A stretch of 64,000 bases of DNA from contig NZ_SSOM01000073.1 of assembly GCF_029871235.1 (NCBI RefSeq), forward strand, positions 430,011 through 494,010. Reading direction: 5' to 3'. Every line of letters starts with the position of its first letter. Position 1 is the stretch's first letter. Below are positions 1 through 10,918 of this stretch, piece after piece. The translations under genes were made by a program, and so were the position numbers. The notes under the pieces were generated by a model. It worked only from the letters and a program-made list of their open reading frames with translations. It made no database searches and was not told the origin of the DNA. The stretch comes from Pseudomonas sp. BN411 (lineage in GTDB: Bacteria > Pseudomonadota > Gammaproteobacteria > Pseudomonadales > Pseudomonadaceae).

Positions 1-2133
1 GTCGAAGCCGACCCAGACAGTGGTGACGTAGTCGGCGTTGTAGCCGGAGAACCAGCTGTCCTTCGACTCGTTGGTGGTACCGGTCTTGCCGGCGATGTCG
101 CTGCGTCCCATGGACAGTGCCCGGCGACCAGTGCCGCGCTTGATCACGTCCTGCAGCATGCTGTTGAGGATGTAGGTCGTGCGCGGATCGACGATGCGTT
201 CGGCGACCGCTGGCGTCTGGCTCTGGGGTGCCGAGGCGTCGGTGGAGGCGAGCAGGGTGTCCGGTGCTCCACTGCTTTGCGCGACTTCGTTGGACTGCGC
301 CTCGGTTGCCGGAACCCGTGGCGGATTGGCGACGAATAGGGTTTTTCCGTCGCGGCTTTCGATGCGCTCGATCAGGTAGGGCTGAACCTTGTAGCCGCCG
401 TTGGCGAAGGTGCTCCAGCCGCCGGCGATTTCCAGCGGAGTGAGGTTGGCGGTGCCGAGTGCCAGGGACAAGTTGCGCGGCAGGTCGTCCTTGTTGAAGC
501 CGAAGCGGCTGACGTAATTCAGTGCGTAGTCGATGCCGATGGCCTGCAGCACGCGAATCGACACCAGGTTGCGCGACTTGTACAGGGCTTCACGCAGGCG
601 GATCGGGCCAAGGAAAGTGTTGTTGTCGTTCTTCGGGCGCCAGGCTTCTTCCATGCCGGCTTCCTGGAAGACGATTGGGGCGTCGTTCACCAGGCTGGCG
701 GCGGTGAAGCCGTTATCCAGGGCGGCGGCATAGAGGAAGGGCTTGAAGCTGGACCCCGGTTGGCGCTTGGCCTGGGCCGCGCGGTTGTAATTGCTTTGCT
801 CGAATGAGAAGCCGCCTACCAATGCGCGAATGGCGCCATCCTGCGGGTCCAGGGAGACCAGGGCGCTCTGGGCGGCCGGCAATTGGACGAAGCGCAGGCT
901 GCCGTCGGCCTGGCGCTGCACGCGGACCAAGTCACCGACCTGACTCACGCCGGCTGGCTGCTGCGGGCGTGGGCCCAGGCTGTTGGTGTTCAGGAACGGG
1001 CGGGCCCATTTCATGCTGTCCCAGCTAACCGCCTCTTCCTGGCCGCTGCGGGTCAGGACCAGGATGCCGCTCTTTTCGACCTGGGTGACGATGGCCGGCT
1101 CCAGGCCGCCAAGGGATTTCTGCTTGGCCAGTTCCTGCAGCCAGGTTTCCTTCGTCATGCCGGGCAAGCGGGTTTCCGGGCCGCGATAGCCGTGGCGCTG
1201 GTCGTACTCGATCAGGCCCTCGCGCAGCGAGGTATTGGCTGCCTGCTGGAGATCGCTGGGTACTGTCGTGGTGACGCGGAAACCTTCGGTGTAGGCGTCG
1301 CTGCCATAGCGGCCGACCATTTCGGCGCGGGCCATCTCGGCGATGTAGGGGGCAGCCAGTTCCGGGGTGGGGACGTGGTAGCTGGCATCGATCGGTTCGT
1401 TGATCGCTTGCTGGTAGCGGGTCTGATCGATTCGGCCCAGCTTGAACATGCGGCCGAGAATCCAGTCGCGCCGCTCTTTGCTGCGAGTCGGGTTGACCAG
1501 CGGATTGAAGCGAGACGGAGCCTTGGGCAGGCCGGCAATCATGGCCATTTGGGCCAGACTGATTTCACGAATCGACTTGCCGTAATAGACCTGCGCGGCG
1601 GCCTCGATACCGTATGCGCGGTTACCGAGGTAGATCTTGTTCACATAAAGTTCAAGAATTTCGTCTTTGCTGAGTTCCCGCTCTATTTGCAGTGCCAGCA
1701 ATATTTCATTGATCTTGCGGGAGAAACTTCTTTCGCTGGTGAGGAAGTAGTTTTTCGCCACCTGCATGGTGATGGTGCTACCGCCTGTCTGGATGTGGCC
1801 GGTCTTCAATAATTGCGTGGCAGCGCGCATCAGGCTGGTGAGGTCGACGCCATAATGGTTGGCGAAATTGTCGTCCTCGGCGGCCAGTAGGGCCTGGATG
1901 AAATCCGGCGGAATGTCGGCGAAACGGACCGGAGAGCGGCGCATTTCGCCGAATTCTGCGATTAGTTTGCCATCGCTGCTGTAGACGCGCAGCGGGATCT
2001 GGAGCTGGATTCGACGCAGCGAGTCGACCGATGGAAGGCTGGGGCTAAGATAGAGGTAGGCGCCGCTGAAACTGAGCAGCAGGCCACAGAAGACGGCAAC
2101 GAAAGACCACCAGAATAACTTCAGCAGGCGCAT
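1..2133 (-). CDS. ponA: Penicillin-binding protein 1A, C-terminus cut by window start
   Basis: Bifunctional class A penicillin-binding protein that polymerises and cross-links peptidoglycan at the inner membrane. An N-terminal membrane anchor (about residues 5-25) is followed by a GT51 transglycosylase domain with the EDDNFANHYGVD motif. An OB-like insert follows, then the transpeptidase domain with S461-S-F-K464 (SxxK) and KTGTT at about K683. The ATG at 2133 begins MRLLKLFWW; 711 codons are visible and no stop is reached. It diverges from pilM across 184 bases, as in P. aeruginosa. A minus-strand TATAAT lies at 2206-2211, but I see no good -35 box for it. Confidence 0.97.
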   Translation of the reverse strand, partial: MRLLKLFWWSFVAVFCGLLLSFSGAYLYLSPSLPSVDSLRRIQLQIPLRVYSSDGKLIAEFGEMRRSPVRFADIPPDFIQALLAAEDDNFANHYGVDLTSLMRAATQLLKTGHIQTGGSTITMQVAKNYFLTSERSFSRKINEILLALQIERELSKDEILELYVNKIYLGNRAYGIEAAAQVYYGKSIREISLAQMAMIAGLPKAPSRFNPLVNPTRSKERRDWILGRMFKLGRIDQTRYQQAINEPIDASYHVPTPELAAPYIAEMARAEMVGRYGSDAYTEGFRVTTTVPSDLQQAANTSLREGLIEYDQRHGYRGPETRLPGMTKETWLQELAKQKSLGGLEPAIVTQVEKSGILVLTRSGQEEAVSWDSMKWARPFLNTNSLGPRPQQPAGVSQVGDLVRVQRQADGSLRFVQLPAAQSALVSLDPQDGAIRALVGGFSFEQSNYNRAAQAKRQPGSSFKPFLYAAALDNGFTAASLVNDAPIVFQEAGMEEAWRPKNDNNTFLGPIRLREALYKSRNLVSIRVLQAIGIDYALNYVSRFGFNKDDLPRNLSLALGTANLTPLEIAGGWSTFANGGYKVQPYLIERIESRDGKTLFVANPPRVPATEAQSNEVAQSSGAPDTLLASTDASAPQSQTPAVAERIVDPRTTYILNSMLQDVIKRGTGRRALSMGRSDIAGKTGTTNESKDSWFSGYNADYVTTVWVGFD

Positions 2134-2236
2134 CAAGGCTTGTGGATTTCCAGGCAAAAGAATGAGTTAAGCGGAAGGTAATCATAAAAGGCAAAAGCCG
2201 ATCACATTATAAGCGTTTTTTTTCCGGGGGAGCCAT

Positions 2237-2265
2237 TTGCGCTTCTGTCAAGACTGCTATTTAAT
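2237..2265 (+). promoter_or_regulatory. Candidate sigma-70 promoter for pilM
   Basis: TTGCGC (2237-2242) is followed by a 17-base spacer and TTTAAT (2260-2265) in the AT-rich ponA-pilM gap, about 50 bases ahead of the pilM start. The match is only moderate, so this is a reading of the sequence and not a known promoter. Confidence 0.35.
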
Positions 2266-2290
2266 GTGGAAAAACATAAATCGTCCGTAA

Positions 2291-3381
<1,091 letters not shown>

Positions 3382-3382
<1 letters not shown>

Positions 3383-3981
3383 TGGCGCGCATCAACCTAC
3401 TCCCCTGGCGCGAGCAACTTCGCGAGGAGCGCAAGCAGCGCTTCCTGGTGGCAATGGGCGCCGTTCTGGCCTTGGGCGCCGGCGCGGTGTTCCTGGGTGA
3501 CCAGTACTTGAATAGCGCCATCGAGAACCAGCAGGCGCGCAATGACTTCGTTCGCAAGGAAATCGCTGTCCTGGATGCCAGGATCAAGGAAATCAGCGAG
3601 CTGAAAACGCGTCGTCAACAGCTTCTCGAACGCATGAAGATCATCCAGGACCTGCAGGGCAATCGGCCGATCATTGGGCGTGTATTTGATCAACTGGTGC
3701 GTACGCTGCCGGATGGCGTCTTCTTCACCGGCGTGAAAATGACTGGCAAGAGCATCGCTATCGTCGGTGCCGCCGAGTCGAACAACCGGGTTTCCAACCT
3801 CATGCGCAACCTGGATGCCTCGGAGTGGCTGGTATCGCCCAACCTCACCGAGGTCAAGGCGGTGACCGCAGGGGCCGTCGATCAGGCCAACGTCTTCCAG
3901 CTGACCGTGCAGCAGACCCAGCCGGGTTCCGACGAGCAGAACGGCAAGAACGCTGCCGCCACTAAAGGAGCCGCGAAATGA
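3382..3981 (+). CDS. pilN: Type IV pilus assembly protein PilN
   Basis: Inner-membrane protein of the pilus alignment complex. It binds PilM through its cytoplasmic N-terminus and PilO through its periplasmic part. The conserved PilM-binding segment ARINLLPWR starts at residue 2. A single membrane helix (about residues 22-42) is followed by a coiled coil and a ferredoxin-like periplasmic domain. The ATG at 3382 shares its A with the pilM stop codon. The frame is open further upstream, but the INLLPWR motif fixes this start, giving 199 residues. It overlaps pilO by four bases. Confidence 0.97.
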
Positions 3982-4601
3982 GTTTCTCCGACTCCCTTGA
4001 AAGCCTACGCAAGATTGACCTTGCTGACCTGGACGTCAACAACCTCGGTTCCTGGCCCATTGCGGTCAAGGTGATTGCCTGCATCCTGCTGCTGATTCTC
4101 GTGCTGGTGCTGGGCTACAACTTCCACCTCAAGGACCTCGAGCTCCAGTGGGACTCGAAGCGCGCCGAAGAGGTGACGCTGAAGGAGCAGTTCGCCGCGA
4201 AGGCGTTCCAGGCTGCAAACCTGGAAGCCTACAAGGAGCAGATGAAGGAGATGGAAACCTCCTTCGGTGCATTGCTGCGCCAACTGCCCAGCGATACCGA
4301 AGTGCCGGGACTGCTGGAAGACATTACCCGTACCGGTCTGGGCAGTGGCCTCGAGTTCGAAGAAATCAAGCTGCTGCCTGAAGTGGTGCAGCAGTTCTAT
4401 ATCGAGCTGCCGATCCAGATTTCGGTGGTGGGCGGCTATCACGATCTGGCCACCTTCGTCAGTGGCGTCGCCAGCCTGCCGCGAATCGTGACTTTGCATG
4501 ATTTCGAGATCAAGCCGCTGTCCAGCGAGAGCGGTTCCAAGCTGCGTATGTCGATCCTGGCCAAGACCTACCGTTACAACGACAAGGGGCTGCAGAAATG
4601 A
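3978..4601 (+). CDS. pilO: Type IV pilus assembly protein PilO
   Basis: Inner-membrane partner of PilN; the PilN-PilO dimer connects the motor to PilP and the secretin. It has 207 residues, with one membrane helix (about residues 30-50, VIACILLLILVLVLGYNF). A periplasmic coiled coil and a C-terminal ferredoxin-like fold follow. The ATG overlaps the pilN stop by four bases, and the 3' end overlaps pilP in the same way. The operon position is diagnostic. Confidence 0.97.
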   Translation: MSFSDSLESLRKIDLADLDVNNLGSWPIAVKVIACILLLILVLVLGYNFHLKDLELQWDSKRAEEVTLKEQFAAKAFQAANLEAYKEQMKEMETSFGALLRQLPSDTEVPGLLEDITRTGLGSGLEFEEIKLLPEVVQQFYIELPIQISVVGGYHDLATFVSGVASLPRIVTLHDFEIKPLSSESGSKLRMSILAKTYRYNDKGLQK

Positions 4602-5131
4602 GTAGTCCTCGCGCCCGTCTGGCGCTCTGTGCCCTGATGCTGGCCGGCCTTTCCGGCTGCGGTGTCGGCAACGACTTCGGCGATCTGCAAGCCTACATGG
4701 ACGAAGTTCGCGCCCGCCCCAAGGGCTCCATCGAGCCCTTGCCGAAATTCCAGCCCTATGAGGCGTTCACCTATAGCGCTGCCGCCCTGCGCAGCCCCTT
4801 CCAGCCACCGATCAAGATCGATCTGGCAAAGCAGCAGAAGGGTTCGAAGGACATTCACCCGGACGAAACCCGGGTCAAACAGTTCCTCGAAGGCTTCAAT
4901 ATCGAGTCCTTCGAGATGGTGGGCACCTTGTCCAACGGCTCGGGGACCTTTGCCTTGGTCAGTGGTGCTGGAGGGGTGCACCGGGTCAAGGTTGGGGATT
5001 ATCTGGGACGTAACCATGGTCGTGTCGTCGGGATCGACGAAGCCAAGGTCGACGTGATCGAGATCGTCCCGGACGGGGAGGGCGGATGGCTGGAGCGTCC
5101 GCGGAGTCTCGCGCTCAGGGAGCGCTCTTGA
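4598..5131 (+). CDS. pilP: Type IV pilus lipoprotein PilP
   Basis: Periplasmic lipoprotein that joins the PilN-PilO dimer to the N-domains of the PilQ secretin. The signal peptide ends in a lipobox (LAGLSGC, Cys at about residue 21). A flexible linker and a C-terminal beta-sandwich (about residues 85-165) follow. It has 177 residues. Its ATG overlaps pilO by four bases. An 18-base gap separates it from pilQ. Confidence 0.97.
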   Translation: MSSPRARLALCALMLAGLSGCGVGNDFGDLQAYMDEVRARPKGSIEPLPKFQPYEAFTYSAAALRSPFQPPIKIDLAKQQKGSKDIHPDETRVKQFLEGFNIESFEMVGTLSNGSGTFALVSGAGGVHRVKVGDYLGRNHGRVVGIDEAKVDVIEIVPDGEGGWLERPRSLALRERS

Positions 5132-5149
5132 GGGCGAGGTTAACCACCG

Positions 5150-7297
5150 ATGAAGAATAATTACCGGTCTGCACAACGGAACCAGATGATGAAAAGCTCG
5201 CTATCGCGCCTTGGTATCACGCTATTGGCCGCCCTGATGTCACCTGCGCTGCTGGCGGCGAACCTGCAGGGGCTGGATGTTGCGGCCCTGCCGGGCGACA
5301 GGGTCGAACTCAAATTGGCCTTTGACGAGCCGGTGGTAGCTCCTCGCGGCTATACCATCGAGCAGCCAGCTCGCATTGCCCTGGACCTGCCGGGCGTGTC
5401 CAACAAGCTGGGTTCAAAGAATCGGGAGTTGGGCGTGGGCAATGCCCGCAGCGTGACCGTGGTAGAAGCCAAGGACCGCACTCGCCTGATCATCAACTTG
5501 TCCACGCTCGTGCCCTACAGCACTCGCGTGGATGGCCGAAACCTCTATGTGCTGGTTGGGGATTCCGCTTCGGCTCCGGCAGCTCCGCGTCCTGTTGCTG
5601 CTGCCCCGGCGCCCGCCCCGGCCGCCGCGTCCCTGGCCGCCTCGCAGCCGGTCAAGAGTTACGCCCGTGCCGGAAGGGCCATCGAGAATATCGACTTCCA
5701 GCGTGGCGATCAGGGTGAGGGCAATGTAGTGATCACCCTGTCCGATCCCAGTGTCAGCCCGGACATTCAGGAGCAGGGCGGCAAGATCCGTTTGGCCTTC
5801 CCCAAGACCCAGCTGCCCGAGCCGTTGCGCGTTCGCCTGGACGTGAAGGACTTCGCTACTCCCGTACAGTTCGTCAGCGCCGCCGGTTCCGGCAACGACG
5901 CCAGCATCAGCATCGAGCCCACCGGCTATTACGACTATCTGGCCTATCAGACCGACAACAAGCTGACCGTCAGCATCAAGCCGCTGACCCAGGAAGATGT
6001 GGAGAAGCGCAAGACTGAGCGCTTTGCCTATTCCGGCGAGAAGCTGTCGTTGAACTTCCAGGACATCGATGTGCGTTCGGTGCTGCAACTGATCGCTGAC
6101 TTCACCGACCTCAACCTGGTGGCCTCGGATACCGTGCAAGGCAACATCACTCTGCGCCTGCAGAACGTGCCCTGGGATCAGGCGCTGGATCTGGTGCTGA
6201 AGACCAAGGGTCTGGACAAGCGCAAAGTGGGCAACGTCCTGCTGGTTGCGCCGGCTGACGAGATCGCCGCCCGCGAACGCCAGGAACTGGAATCGCAGAA
6301 GCAGATCGCCGAACTGGCGCCTCTGCGTCGTGAGCTGATCCAGGTGAACTACGCCAAGGCTGCCGACATCGCCAAGCTGTTCCAGTCCGTCACCAGTGGC
6401 GATCCCGCTGCTGCAGGTGCCGACGAGCGCGGCTCCATCACGGTAGACGACCGTACCAACAGCATCATCGCCTATCAGACCGAGGAAAAGCTGGAGGAGC
6501 TGCGTCGTATCGTTACTCAGCTGGATATCCCGGTTCGCCAGGTAATGATCGAGGCCCGCATCGTCGAAGCCAACGTTGATTACGACAAGGCTCTGGGCGT
6601 GAACTGGCGTGGTGCCAGCATCGGCGACAACAACTTCGTCATCGGTGGCGGCGGCGCTGGTCGTCCGGCTGCCGGACAGGCGGGTAACGTCAACCTGGCC
6701 AATGCTCCCTTCGTCGATCTCGGCGCCGACAACGCGACGTCCAGTATTGGTATCGGCTTCATCACCGACAACACCATCCTCGACCTCGAGCTGTCGGCGA
6801 TGGAGAAGACCGGTAACGGCGAAATCGTATCGCAGCCGAAGGTGGTCACCTCCGACAAGGAAACCGCGAAGATCCTCAAGGGTCAGGAAGTGCCCTACCA
6901 GGAAGCCAGCTCCAGCGGCGCCACCAGTACGTCCTTCAAGGAAGCGGCCCTGTCCCTGGAAGTCACTCCGCAGATCACGCCGGACAACCGCATCATCATG
7001 GAGGTGAAGGTCACCAAGGACGCACCGGACTTCGCCAACGCCCTGAACGGTGTACCGCCGATCAACAAGAACGAGGTAAACGCCAAGGTACTGGTCAATG
7101 ATGGTGAAACCATCGTGATAGGTGGGGTATTCTCCAACACCCAAACCAAGGCGGTGGACAAGGTGCCCTTCCTCGGCGACCTGCCCTACCTCGGCCGCAT
7201 GTTCCGTCGCGACGTGGTTCAGGACAAGAAATCCGAGCTCCTGGTATTCCTCACTCCCCGCATCATGAACAACCAGGCCATTGCGGTGAGTCGCTGA
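5150..7297 (+). CDS. pilQ: Type IV pilus secretin PilQ
   Basis: Outer-membrane secretin forming the pore for the pilus fibre. A signal peptide is followed by two AMIN peptidoglycan-binding domains (about residues 40-280, separated by a Pro/Ala-rich linker). An STN/N0 domain starts near residue 305 ([14 protein letters not shown]), then an N1 domain, then the C-terminal secretin domain (about 460-710) with the [14 protein letters not shown] signature. The in-frame ATG at 5150 gives 715 residues. The ATGs at 5186 and 5189 would give a more usual signal peptide ([10 protein letters not shown]), and one of these may be the real start. aroK follows at once. Confidence 0.96.
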   Translation: MKNNYRSAQRNQMMKSSLSRLGITLLAALMSPALLAANLQGLDVAALPGDRVELKLAFDEPVVAPRGYTIEQPARIALDLPGVSNKLGSKNRELGVGNARSVTVVEAKDRTRLIINLSTLVPYSTRVDGRNLYVLVGDSASAPAAPRPVAAAPAPAPAAASLAASQPVKSYARAGRAIENIDFQRGDQGEGNVVITLSDPSVSPDIQEQGGKIRLAFPKTQLPEPLRVRLDVKDFATPVQFVSAAGSGNDASISIEPTGYYDYLAYQTDNKLTVSIKPLTQEDVEKRKTERFAYSGEKLSLNFQDIDVRSVLQLIADFTDLNLVASDTVQGNITLRLQNVPWDQALDLVLKTKGLDKRKVGNVLLVAPADEIAARERQELESQKQIAELAPLRRELIQVNYAKAADIAKLFQSVTSGDPAAAGADERGSITVDDRTNSIIAYQTEEKLEELRRIVTQLDIPVRQVMIEARIVEANVDYDKALGVNWRGASIGDNNFVIGGGGAGRPAAGQAGNVNLANAPFVDLGADNATSSIGIGFITDNTILDLELSAMEKTGNGEIVSQPKVVTSDKETAKILKGQEVPYQEASSSGATSTSFKEAALSLEVTPQITPDNRIIMEVKVTKDAPDFANALNGVPPINKNEVNAKVLVNDGETIVIGGVFSNTQTKAVDKVPFLGDLPYLGRMFRRDVVQDKKSELLVFLTPRIMNNQAIAVSR

Positions 7298-7302
7298 TAT
7301 CG

Positions 7303-7821
7303 GTGCGTAATTTGATTCTGATCGGCCCGATGGGAGCTGGGAAAAGCACCATCGGGCGTTTGCTTGCCAAAGAACTGCGTCTTCCCTTCAAGGACTCCGA
7401 TAAGGAAATCGAACAGCGCACCGGCGCGGATATCCCCTGGATATTCGATGTCGAGGGCGAGCAGGGCTTCCGTGATCGCGAACAAGCGATGATCGAGGAA
7501 CTCTGCGGCCATGATGGCGTTGTCCTGGCGACCGGTGGTGGCGCGGTTCTGCGTCCGGCCAATCGTCAGGCCCTGCGTGGCGGTGGTCGTGTCGTCTATT
7601 TGCACACCTCAGTGGAGCAGCAGATCGAGCGCACCTCGCGAGACCGCAATCGGCCGCTGTTGCGTTCTGCTGATCCAGGCAAGGTCCTGCGCGACCTGAT
7701 GGCCATTCGCGATCCGCTCTATCGGGAGATCGCCGACATCATCATCGAAACCGATGAACGGCCGCCGCGCATGGTGGTTCAAGAAATACTGGCGCGCCTC
7801 CAGGCACTTCCGCCCCGTTAA
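7303..7821 (+). CDS. aroK: Shikimate kinase
   Basis: Phosphorylates shikimate at the 3-hydroxyl using ATP, in the common aromatic amino acid pathway. Its 172 residues are the normal family length. The Walker A loop GPMGAGKST is at residues 8-16. The shikimate-binding DSD (DSDKEIEQ) and the GGG motif (ATGGGAVLR) are both present, as is a lid arginine segment (RDRNRPLL). The start is GTG at 7303, five bases after the pilQ stop, so it probably shares the pil transcript. aroB follows after 51 bases. Confidence 0.97.
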   Translation: MRNLILIGPMGAGKSTIGRLLAKELRLPFKDSDKEIEQRTGADIPWIFDVEGEQGFRDREQAMIEELCGHDGVVLATGGGAVLRPANRQALRGGGRVVYLHTSVEQQIERTSRDRNRPLLRSADPGKVLRDLMAIRDPLYREIADIIIETDERPPRMVVQEILARLQALPPR

Positions 7822-7872
7822 AGCGCGGGCGGAACTGCGCTATCCTTTAGCCCTTTTTATAACGGGGGCCCC

Positions 7873-8976
7873 ATGCGGACACTTCAGGTCGATCTTGGCG
7901 AGCGTAGCTATCCCATCCATATAGGTTCTGGCCTGCTGTCGCGGCCAGAGCTCTTCACGCCACATATCGCCGGTAAGCAGGTGGCCATCGTCACCAACGA
8001 GACTGTGGCCCCCCTCTATCTCGAAACGCTGACCCGGACACTGCAGGGCTACTCGGTTCTGCCGGTGGTGCTGCCTGATGGCGAGGCCCATAAGAACTGG
8101 GAAACCCTGCAGCTGATCTTCGACGCCCTGCTGGGTGCTCGCCACGATCGCCGCACCACCGTCATCGCCCTAGGGGGCGGAGTGATTGGTGACATGGCGG
8201 GCTTCGCCGCGGCCTGTTACCAGCGTGGCGTGGACTTCATCCAGGTGCCTACCACCCTGTTGTCCCAGGTGGATTCTTCGGTGGGTGGCAAGACCGGGAT
8301 CAATCACCCGCTGGGCAAGAACATGGTGGGTGCCTTCTACCAGCCCAAGGCGGTGATCATCGATACCGATAGCCTGCGTACTCTGCCAGAGCGCGAGCTT
8401 TCCGCCGGCCTTGCGGAAGTGATCAAGTACGGCCTGATTTGCGACGAGCCCTTCCTGCCCTGGCTGGCTGAAAAGATGCCGGCCATGCGCGGCCTTGATG
8501 CCGGAGCCCTGACCGAGGCCATCGAGCGCTCTTGCGCGGCCAAGGCGCGAGTTGTTGGGGTGGATGAGCGCGAATCCGGCCTGCGCGCCATCCTCAATCT
8601 AGGCCACACCTTCGGCCACGCCATCGAGACCCAAATGGGTTACGGCGCCTGGCTGCACGGCGAGGCGGTATCGGCAGGTACCGTCATGGCCCTCGAAATG
8701 TCCAGCCGGCTTGGCTGGATTTCAACCGACGAGCGCGACGCGGCGATTCGTCTGCTGCGCAGCGCCGGCTTGCCGGTCGTACCCCCGGCGGACATGACGC
8801 CGGAACATTTCCTCCAGCACATGGCCGTAGACAAGAAGGTGCTCGACGGTCAATTGCGTCTGGTGCTGTTGCGCCGGATTGGCGAGGCCGTCGTGACTGC
8901 CGACTATCCGCGCGACGTGCTGGAGGCCACCCTGGCCGCTGACTATCGCGCCCTGGCCGACCAGCTTGGAGAGTAA
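7873..8976 (+). CDS. aroB: 3-dehydroquinate synthase
   Basis: Converts DAHP to 3-dehydroquinate, the second step of the shikimate pathway, using NAD and a divalent metal. It has 367 residues. The dinucleotide-binding [11 protein letters not shown] and the [11 protein letters not shown] segment are intact. So are the metal-ligand segments [11 protein letters not shown] and LHGEAVSAG. The ATG at 7873 follows a G-rich stretch. It pairs with aroK and is followed after nine bases by the SPOR-domain gene, as in other gammaproteobacteria. Confidence 0.97.
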   Translation: MRTLQVDLGERSYPIHIGSGLLSRPELFTPHIAGKQVAIVTNETVAPLYLETLTRTLQGYSVLPVVLPDGEAHKNWETLQLIFDALLGARHDRRTTVIALGGGVIGDMAGFAAACYQRGVDFIQVPTTLLSQVDSSVGGKTGINHPLGKNMVGAFYQPKAVIIDTDSLRTLPERELSAGLAEVIKYGLICDEPFLPWLAEKMPAMRGLDAGALTEAIERSCAAKARVVGVDERESGLRAILNLGHTFGHAIETQMGYGAWLHGEAVSAGTVMALEMSSRLGWISTDERDAAIRLLRSAGLPVVPPADMTPEHFLQHMAVDKKVLDGQLRLVLLRRIGEAVVTADYPRDVLEATLAADYRALADQLGE

Positions 8977-8985
8977 GGAATTCCC

Positions 8986-10665
8986 ATGAGCAGCCTGCAC
9001 GCCGACGAGGCCTACCTCGGCCATTACCAGTTCACCCATGATCCGTTCGCGGCGCGGGTGCCTGGCTTCAAGTTCTTCCCGGCCCAGCGCAAACCCGTGC
9101 TGGGTCAGCTTCACCATCTCGCCCGCTACAGCCAGCTGATGCTGGTGGTGAGCGGTCCCCACGGCAGCGGCAAGACGCTGCTGCGCCAGGCGCTGGTGGC
9201 CAGCACCAACAAGCAGGCCGTGCAGAGCCTGGTGGTGTCGGCGCGTAATTCGGCTGAAGCTGGTGGCTTGCTGCGCCAGATCGCCCAGGGGCTGAACATC
9301 GCCCAGGCCGATGTGCGTTCCATCCTGGCCCAAGTCGCTCAACTGGCCCTGACCGGCCAGGAGGTTTACCTGCTGGTTGATGATGCCGAAGAGCTGGACG
9401 ATGCCGCCCTCGACATTCTGCTGGCCCTGGCCGAGGGCAATGTCGAGGCGCGAACCCATGTCTTTCTGTTTGGTGAGGATTCCCTGCTCGCACGCCTTGA
9501 TGCGCTCGCCGAGGGTGAAGAGCGTTTCCACGTCATCGAGCTTCAGCCCTATAGCCAGGAAGAAACCCGCGAGTACCTTGGTCAGCGTCTCGAAGGCGCC
9601 GGTCGTGGCGTCGAGCTGCTGAGTGATGAGCAGGTGGACGAGATTCATCTGCAGTCCGGCGGCTGGCCGGGTGCGATCAACCAGGTCGCGCGCGATCTCA
9701 TGATCGAAGCCATGCTTGCCGAGCGCGGAGCGTCGCGGAAATCCGCCGGCGGCTTCAATCTGCCGAAGAAACACCTGTTGGCCCTGGCTGTGGTCGGGGT
9801 GGGCGTGATCGCCGCCTGGATGATGCAGGGGCGCAATGAAGGCGGCGTCGAGCAGGCTCCCGCTACTGCCCAGCTGCCGTTAGACCAGGCGCCAGCCGGT
9901 CAGGCTGTCAGCCAGGATGATTCGGGGGCTCCAGCCGTCGAGTTCGCGGGCTCCTCGCAGCCGCTACCGTTGCCGTTGGTGGGCGAGGCCCAGCCGGTGA
10001 TTCGCGAGCCGCTGGCCCAGGCTGCTGGCCAGGGCGAGCCGGAGGATGGGCCAGCACCCGCAGAGGCCGCCAACGTGCCGCCTACTGTGACCACCATCGC
10101 GCCGCCCCAGGGGGCGACCGCCAGTCCGGCGCCTGTCACGCCGGTGGAGCCCATCGTGCCGGCACAACCGCTTTCCAATCCGGCCCAACCCATTGCGGCC
10201 GCGCCCGCTGCTCCGGCAGCACAGGCTGCTGCACCCAAGCCGGCTGCACCAGCCGCGACCCCTGCTGCGGCAATGGTTCCAGCCCCGGCGTCCAAGCCGG
10301 CTCCCGCTCCTGCCCAGGTCGCGGCCAAGCCTGCCGAGAAGCCGGCGCCGACAACTGCGTCGGTCGCCCCGACTGGCGCTGCAGGCAATGGCTGGTATCG
10401 TAGCCAGACTGCCAGCCACTTCGCCCTGCAGGTGCTTGGCACCAGTTCGGAGGGCAGCGCCAAGTCCTTCGTGCAGCAAAATGGCGGGCAGTACCGCTAC
10501 TTCAAGAAGCAGCACCAGGGCAAGGTGCTCTACGTCGTGACCTACGGCAGCTTCCCCAGTCGGACTGCGGCCCAGGCGGCAATCAAGTCCCTGCCGGCCA
10601 AGGTCCAGGCTGGCAAACCCTGGCCCAAGACCTTCGCCAGTATCCAGCAGGAAATGGCTCGCTAG
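8986..10665 (+). CDS. DamX-like AAA/SPOR-domain cell-division protein
   Basis: Membrane protein with an ExeA-type AAA ATPase domain in the N-terminal half: Walker A GPHGSGKTLLRQ near residue 57 and Walker B VYLLVDDAEELDD near 126. One membrane helix follows at about 262-280. After it comes a long Ala/Pro-rich linker and a C-terminal SPOR domain (about 470-550) that should bind denuded glycan strands at the septum. It has 559 residues. The position after aroKB matches damX of enterobacteria. Domain order supports a septal role, though the ATPase function is not established from sequence. Confidence 0.85.
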   Translation: MSSLHADEAYLGHYQFTHDPFAARVPGFKFFPAQRKPVLGQLHHLARYSQLMLVVSGPHGSGKTLLRQALVASTNKQAVQSLVVSARNSAEAGGLLRQIAQGLNIAQADVRSILAQVAQLALTGQEVYLLVDDAEELDDAALDILLALAEGNVEARTHVFLFGEDSLLARLDALAEGEERFHVIELQPYSQEETREYLGQRLEGAGRGVELLSDEQVDEIHLQSGGWPGAINQVARDLMIEAMLAERGASRKSAGGFNLPKKHLLALAVVGVGVIAAWMMQGRNEGGVEQAPATAQLPLDQAPAGQAVSQDDSGAPAVEFAGSSQPLPLPLVGEAQPVIREPLAQAAGQGEPEDGPAPAEAANVPPTVTTIAPPQGATASPAPVTPVEPIVPAQPLSNPAQPIAAAPAAPAAQAAAPKPAAPAATPAAAMVPAPASKPAPAPAQVAAKPAEKPAPTTASVAPTGAAGNGWYRSQTASHFALQVLGTSSEGSAKSFVQQNGGQYRYFKKQHQGKVLYVVTYGSFPSRTAAQAAIKSLPAKVQAGKPWPKTFASIQQEMAR

Positions 10666-10695
10666 TTTTCTGCGAGCCTGATCCCCCGCCTTATG

Positions 10696-10741
10696 ACCAG
10701 GTGGTCGCTAGCACGACCTCCTGGTTCATTCATTCATTTTT
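10696..10741 (+). terminator. Hairpin after the damX-like gene
   Basis: A near-perfect 12-base inverted repeat (ACCAGGTGGTCG against CGACCTCCTGGT, one mismatch) has a short loop. A T-rich tail with an ATTC repeat follows and ends in TTTTT. It lies 30 bases past the damX-like stop and upstream of the gltB promoter, so it probably separates the two transcripts. Confidence 0.5.
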
Positions 10742-10775
10742 GCGACATCGACTTTCACTAGTTGGCCGCTAAGAT

Positions 10776-10804
10776 TTGTGGTCGACCAATGGGCTATGTA
10801 CAAT
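10776..10804 (+). promoter_or_regulatory. Sigma-70-like promoter for gltBD
   Basis: TTGTGG (10776-10781), a 17-base spacer and TACAAT (10799-10804) form a good sigma-70 match. It predicts a transcript start near 10811 and a leader of about 108 bases before the gltB ATG at 10919. It also argues against any gltB start further upstream. Confidence 0.55.
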
Positions 10805-10918
10805 GACCTCCCTTTGCCCTACGCAAAAGCTGGCGTCAAGTCCGGCGCGTATGGTAAGGAGTTGAATTACAAAGCAATTCTGCCTTTTTCTGAAGGCAAC
10901 CCTGGTGAGAGTTCCCCT

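Noticed and set aside
5414-7144. A 576-residue open frame antisense to pilQ
   Set aside because: Shadow of the pilQ codon bias; no domain recognisable and pilQ is certain.
7808-7834. Eight-base inverted repeat overlapping the aroK stop as a terminator
   Set aside because: The loop is long, there is no T-run directly after it, and aroB follows closely in the same operon.
10778-10918. A longer gltB start giving 47 extra residues
   Set aside because: It overlaps the promoter, has no ribosome site, and would displace the N-terminal cysteine far beyond the usual short propeptide.
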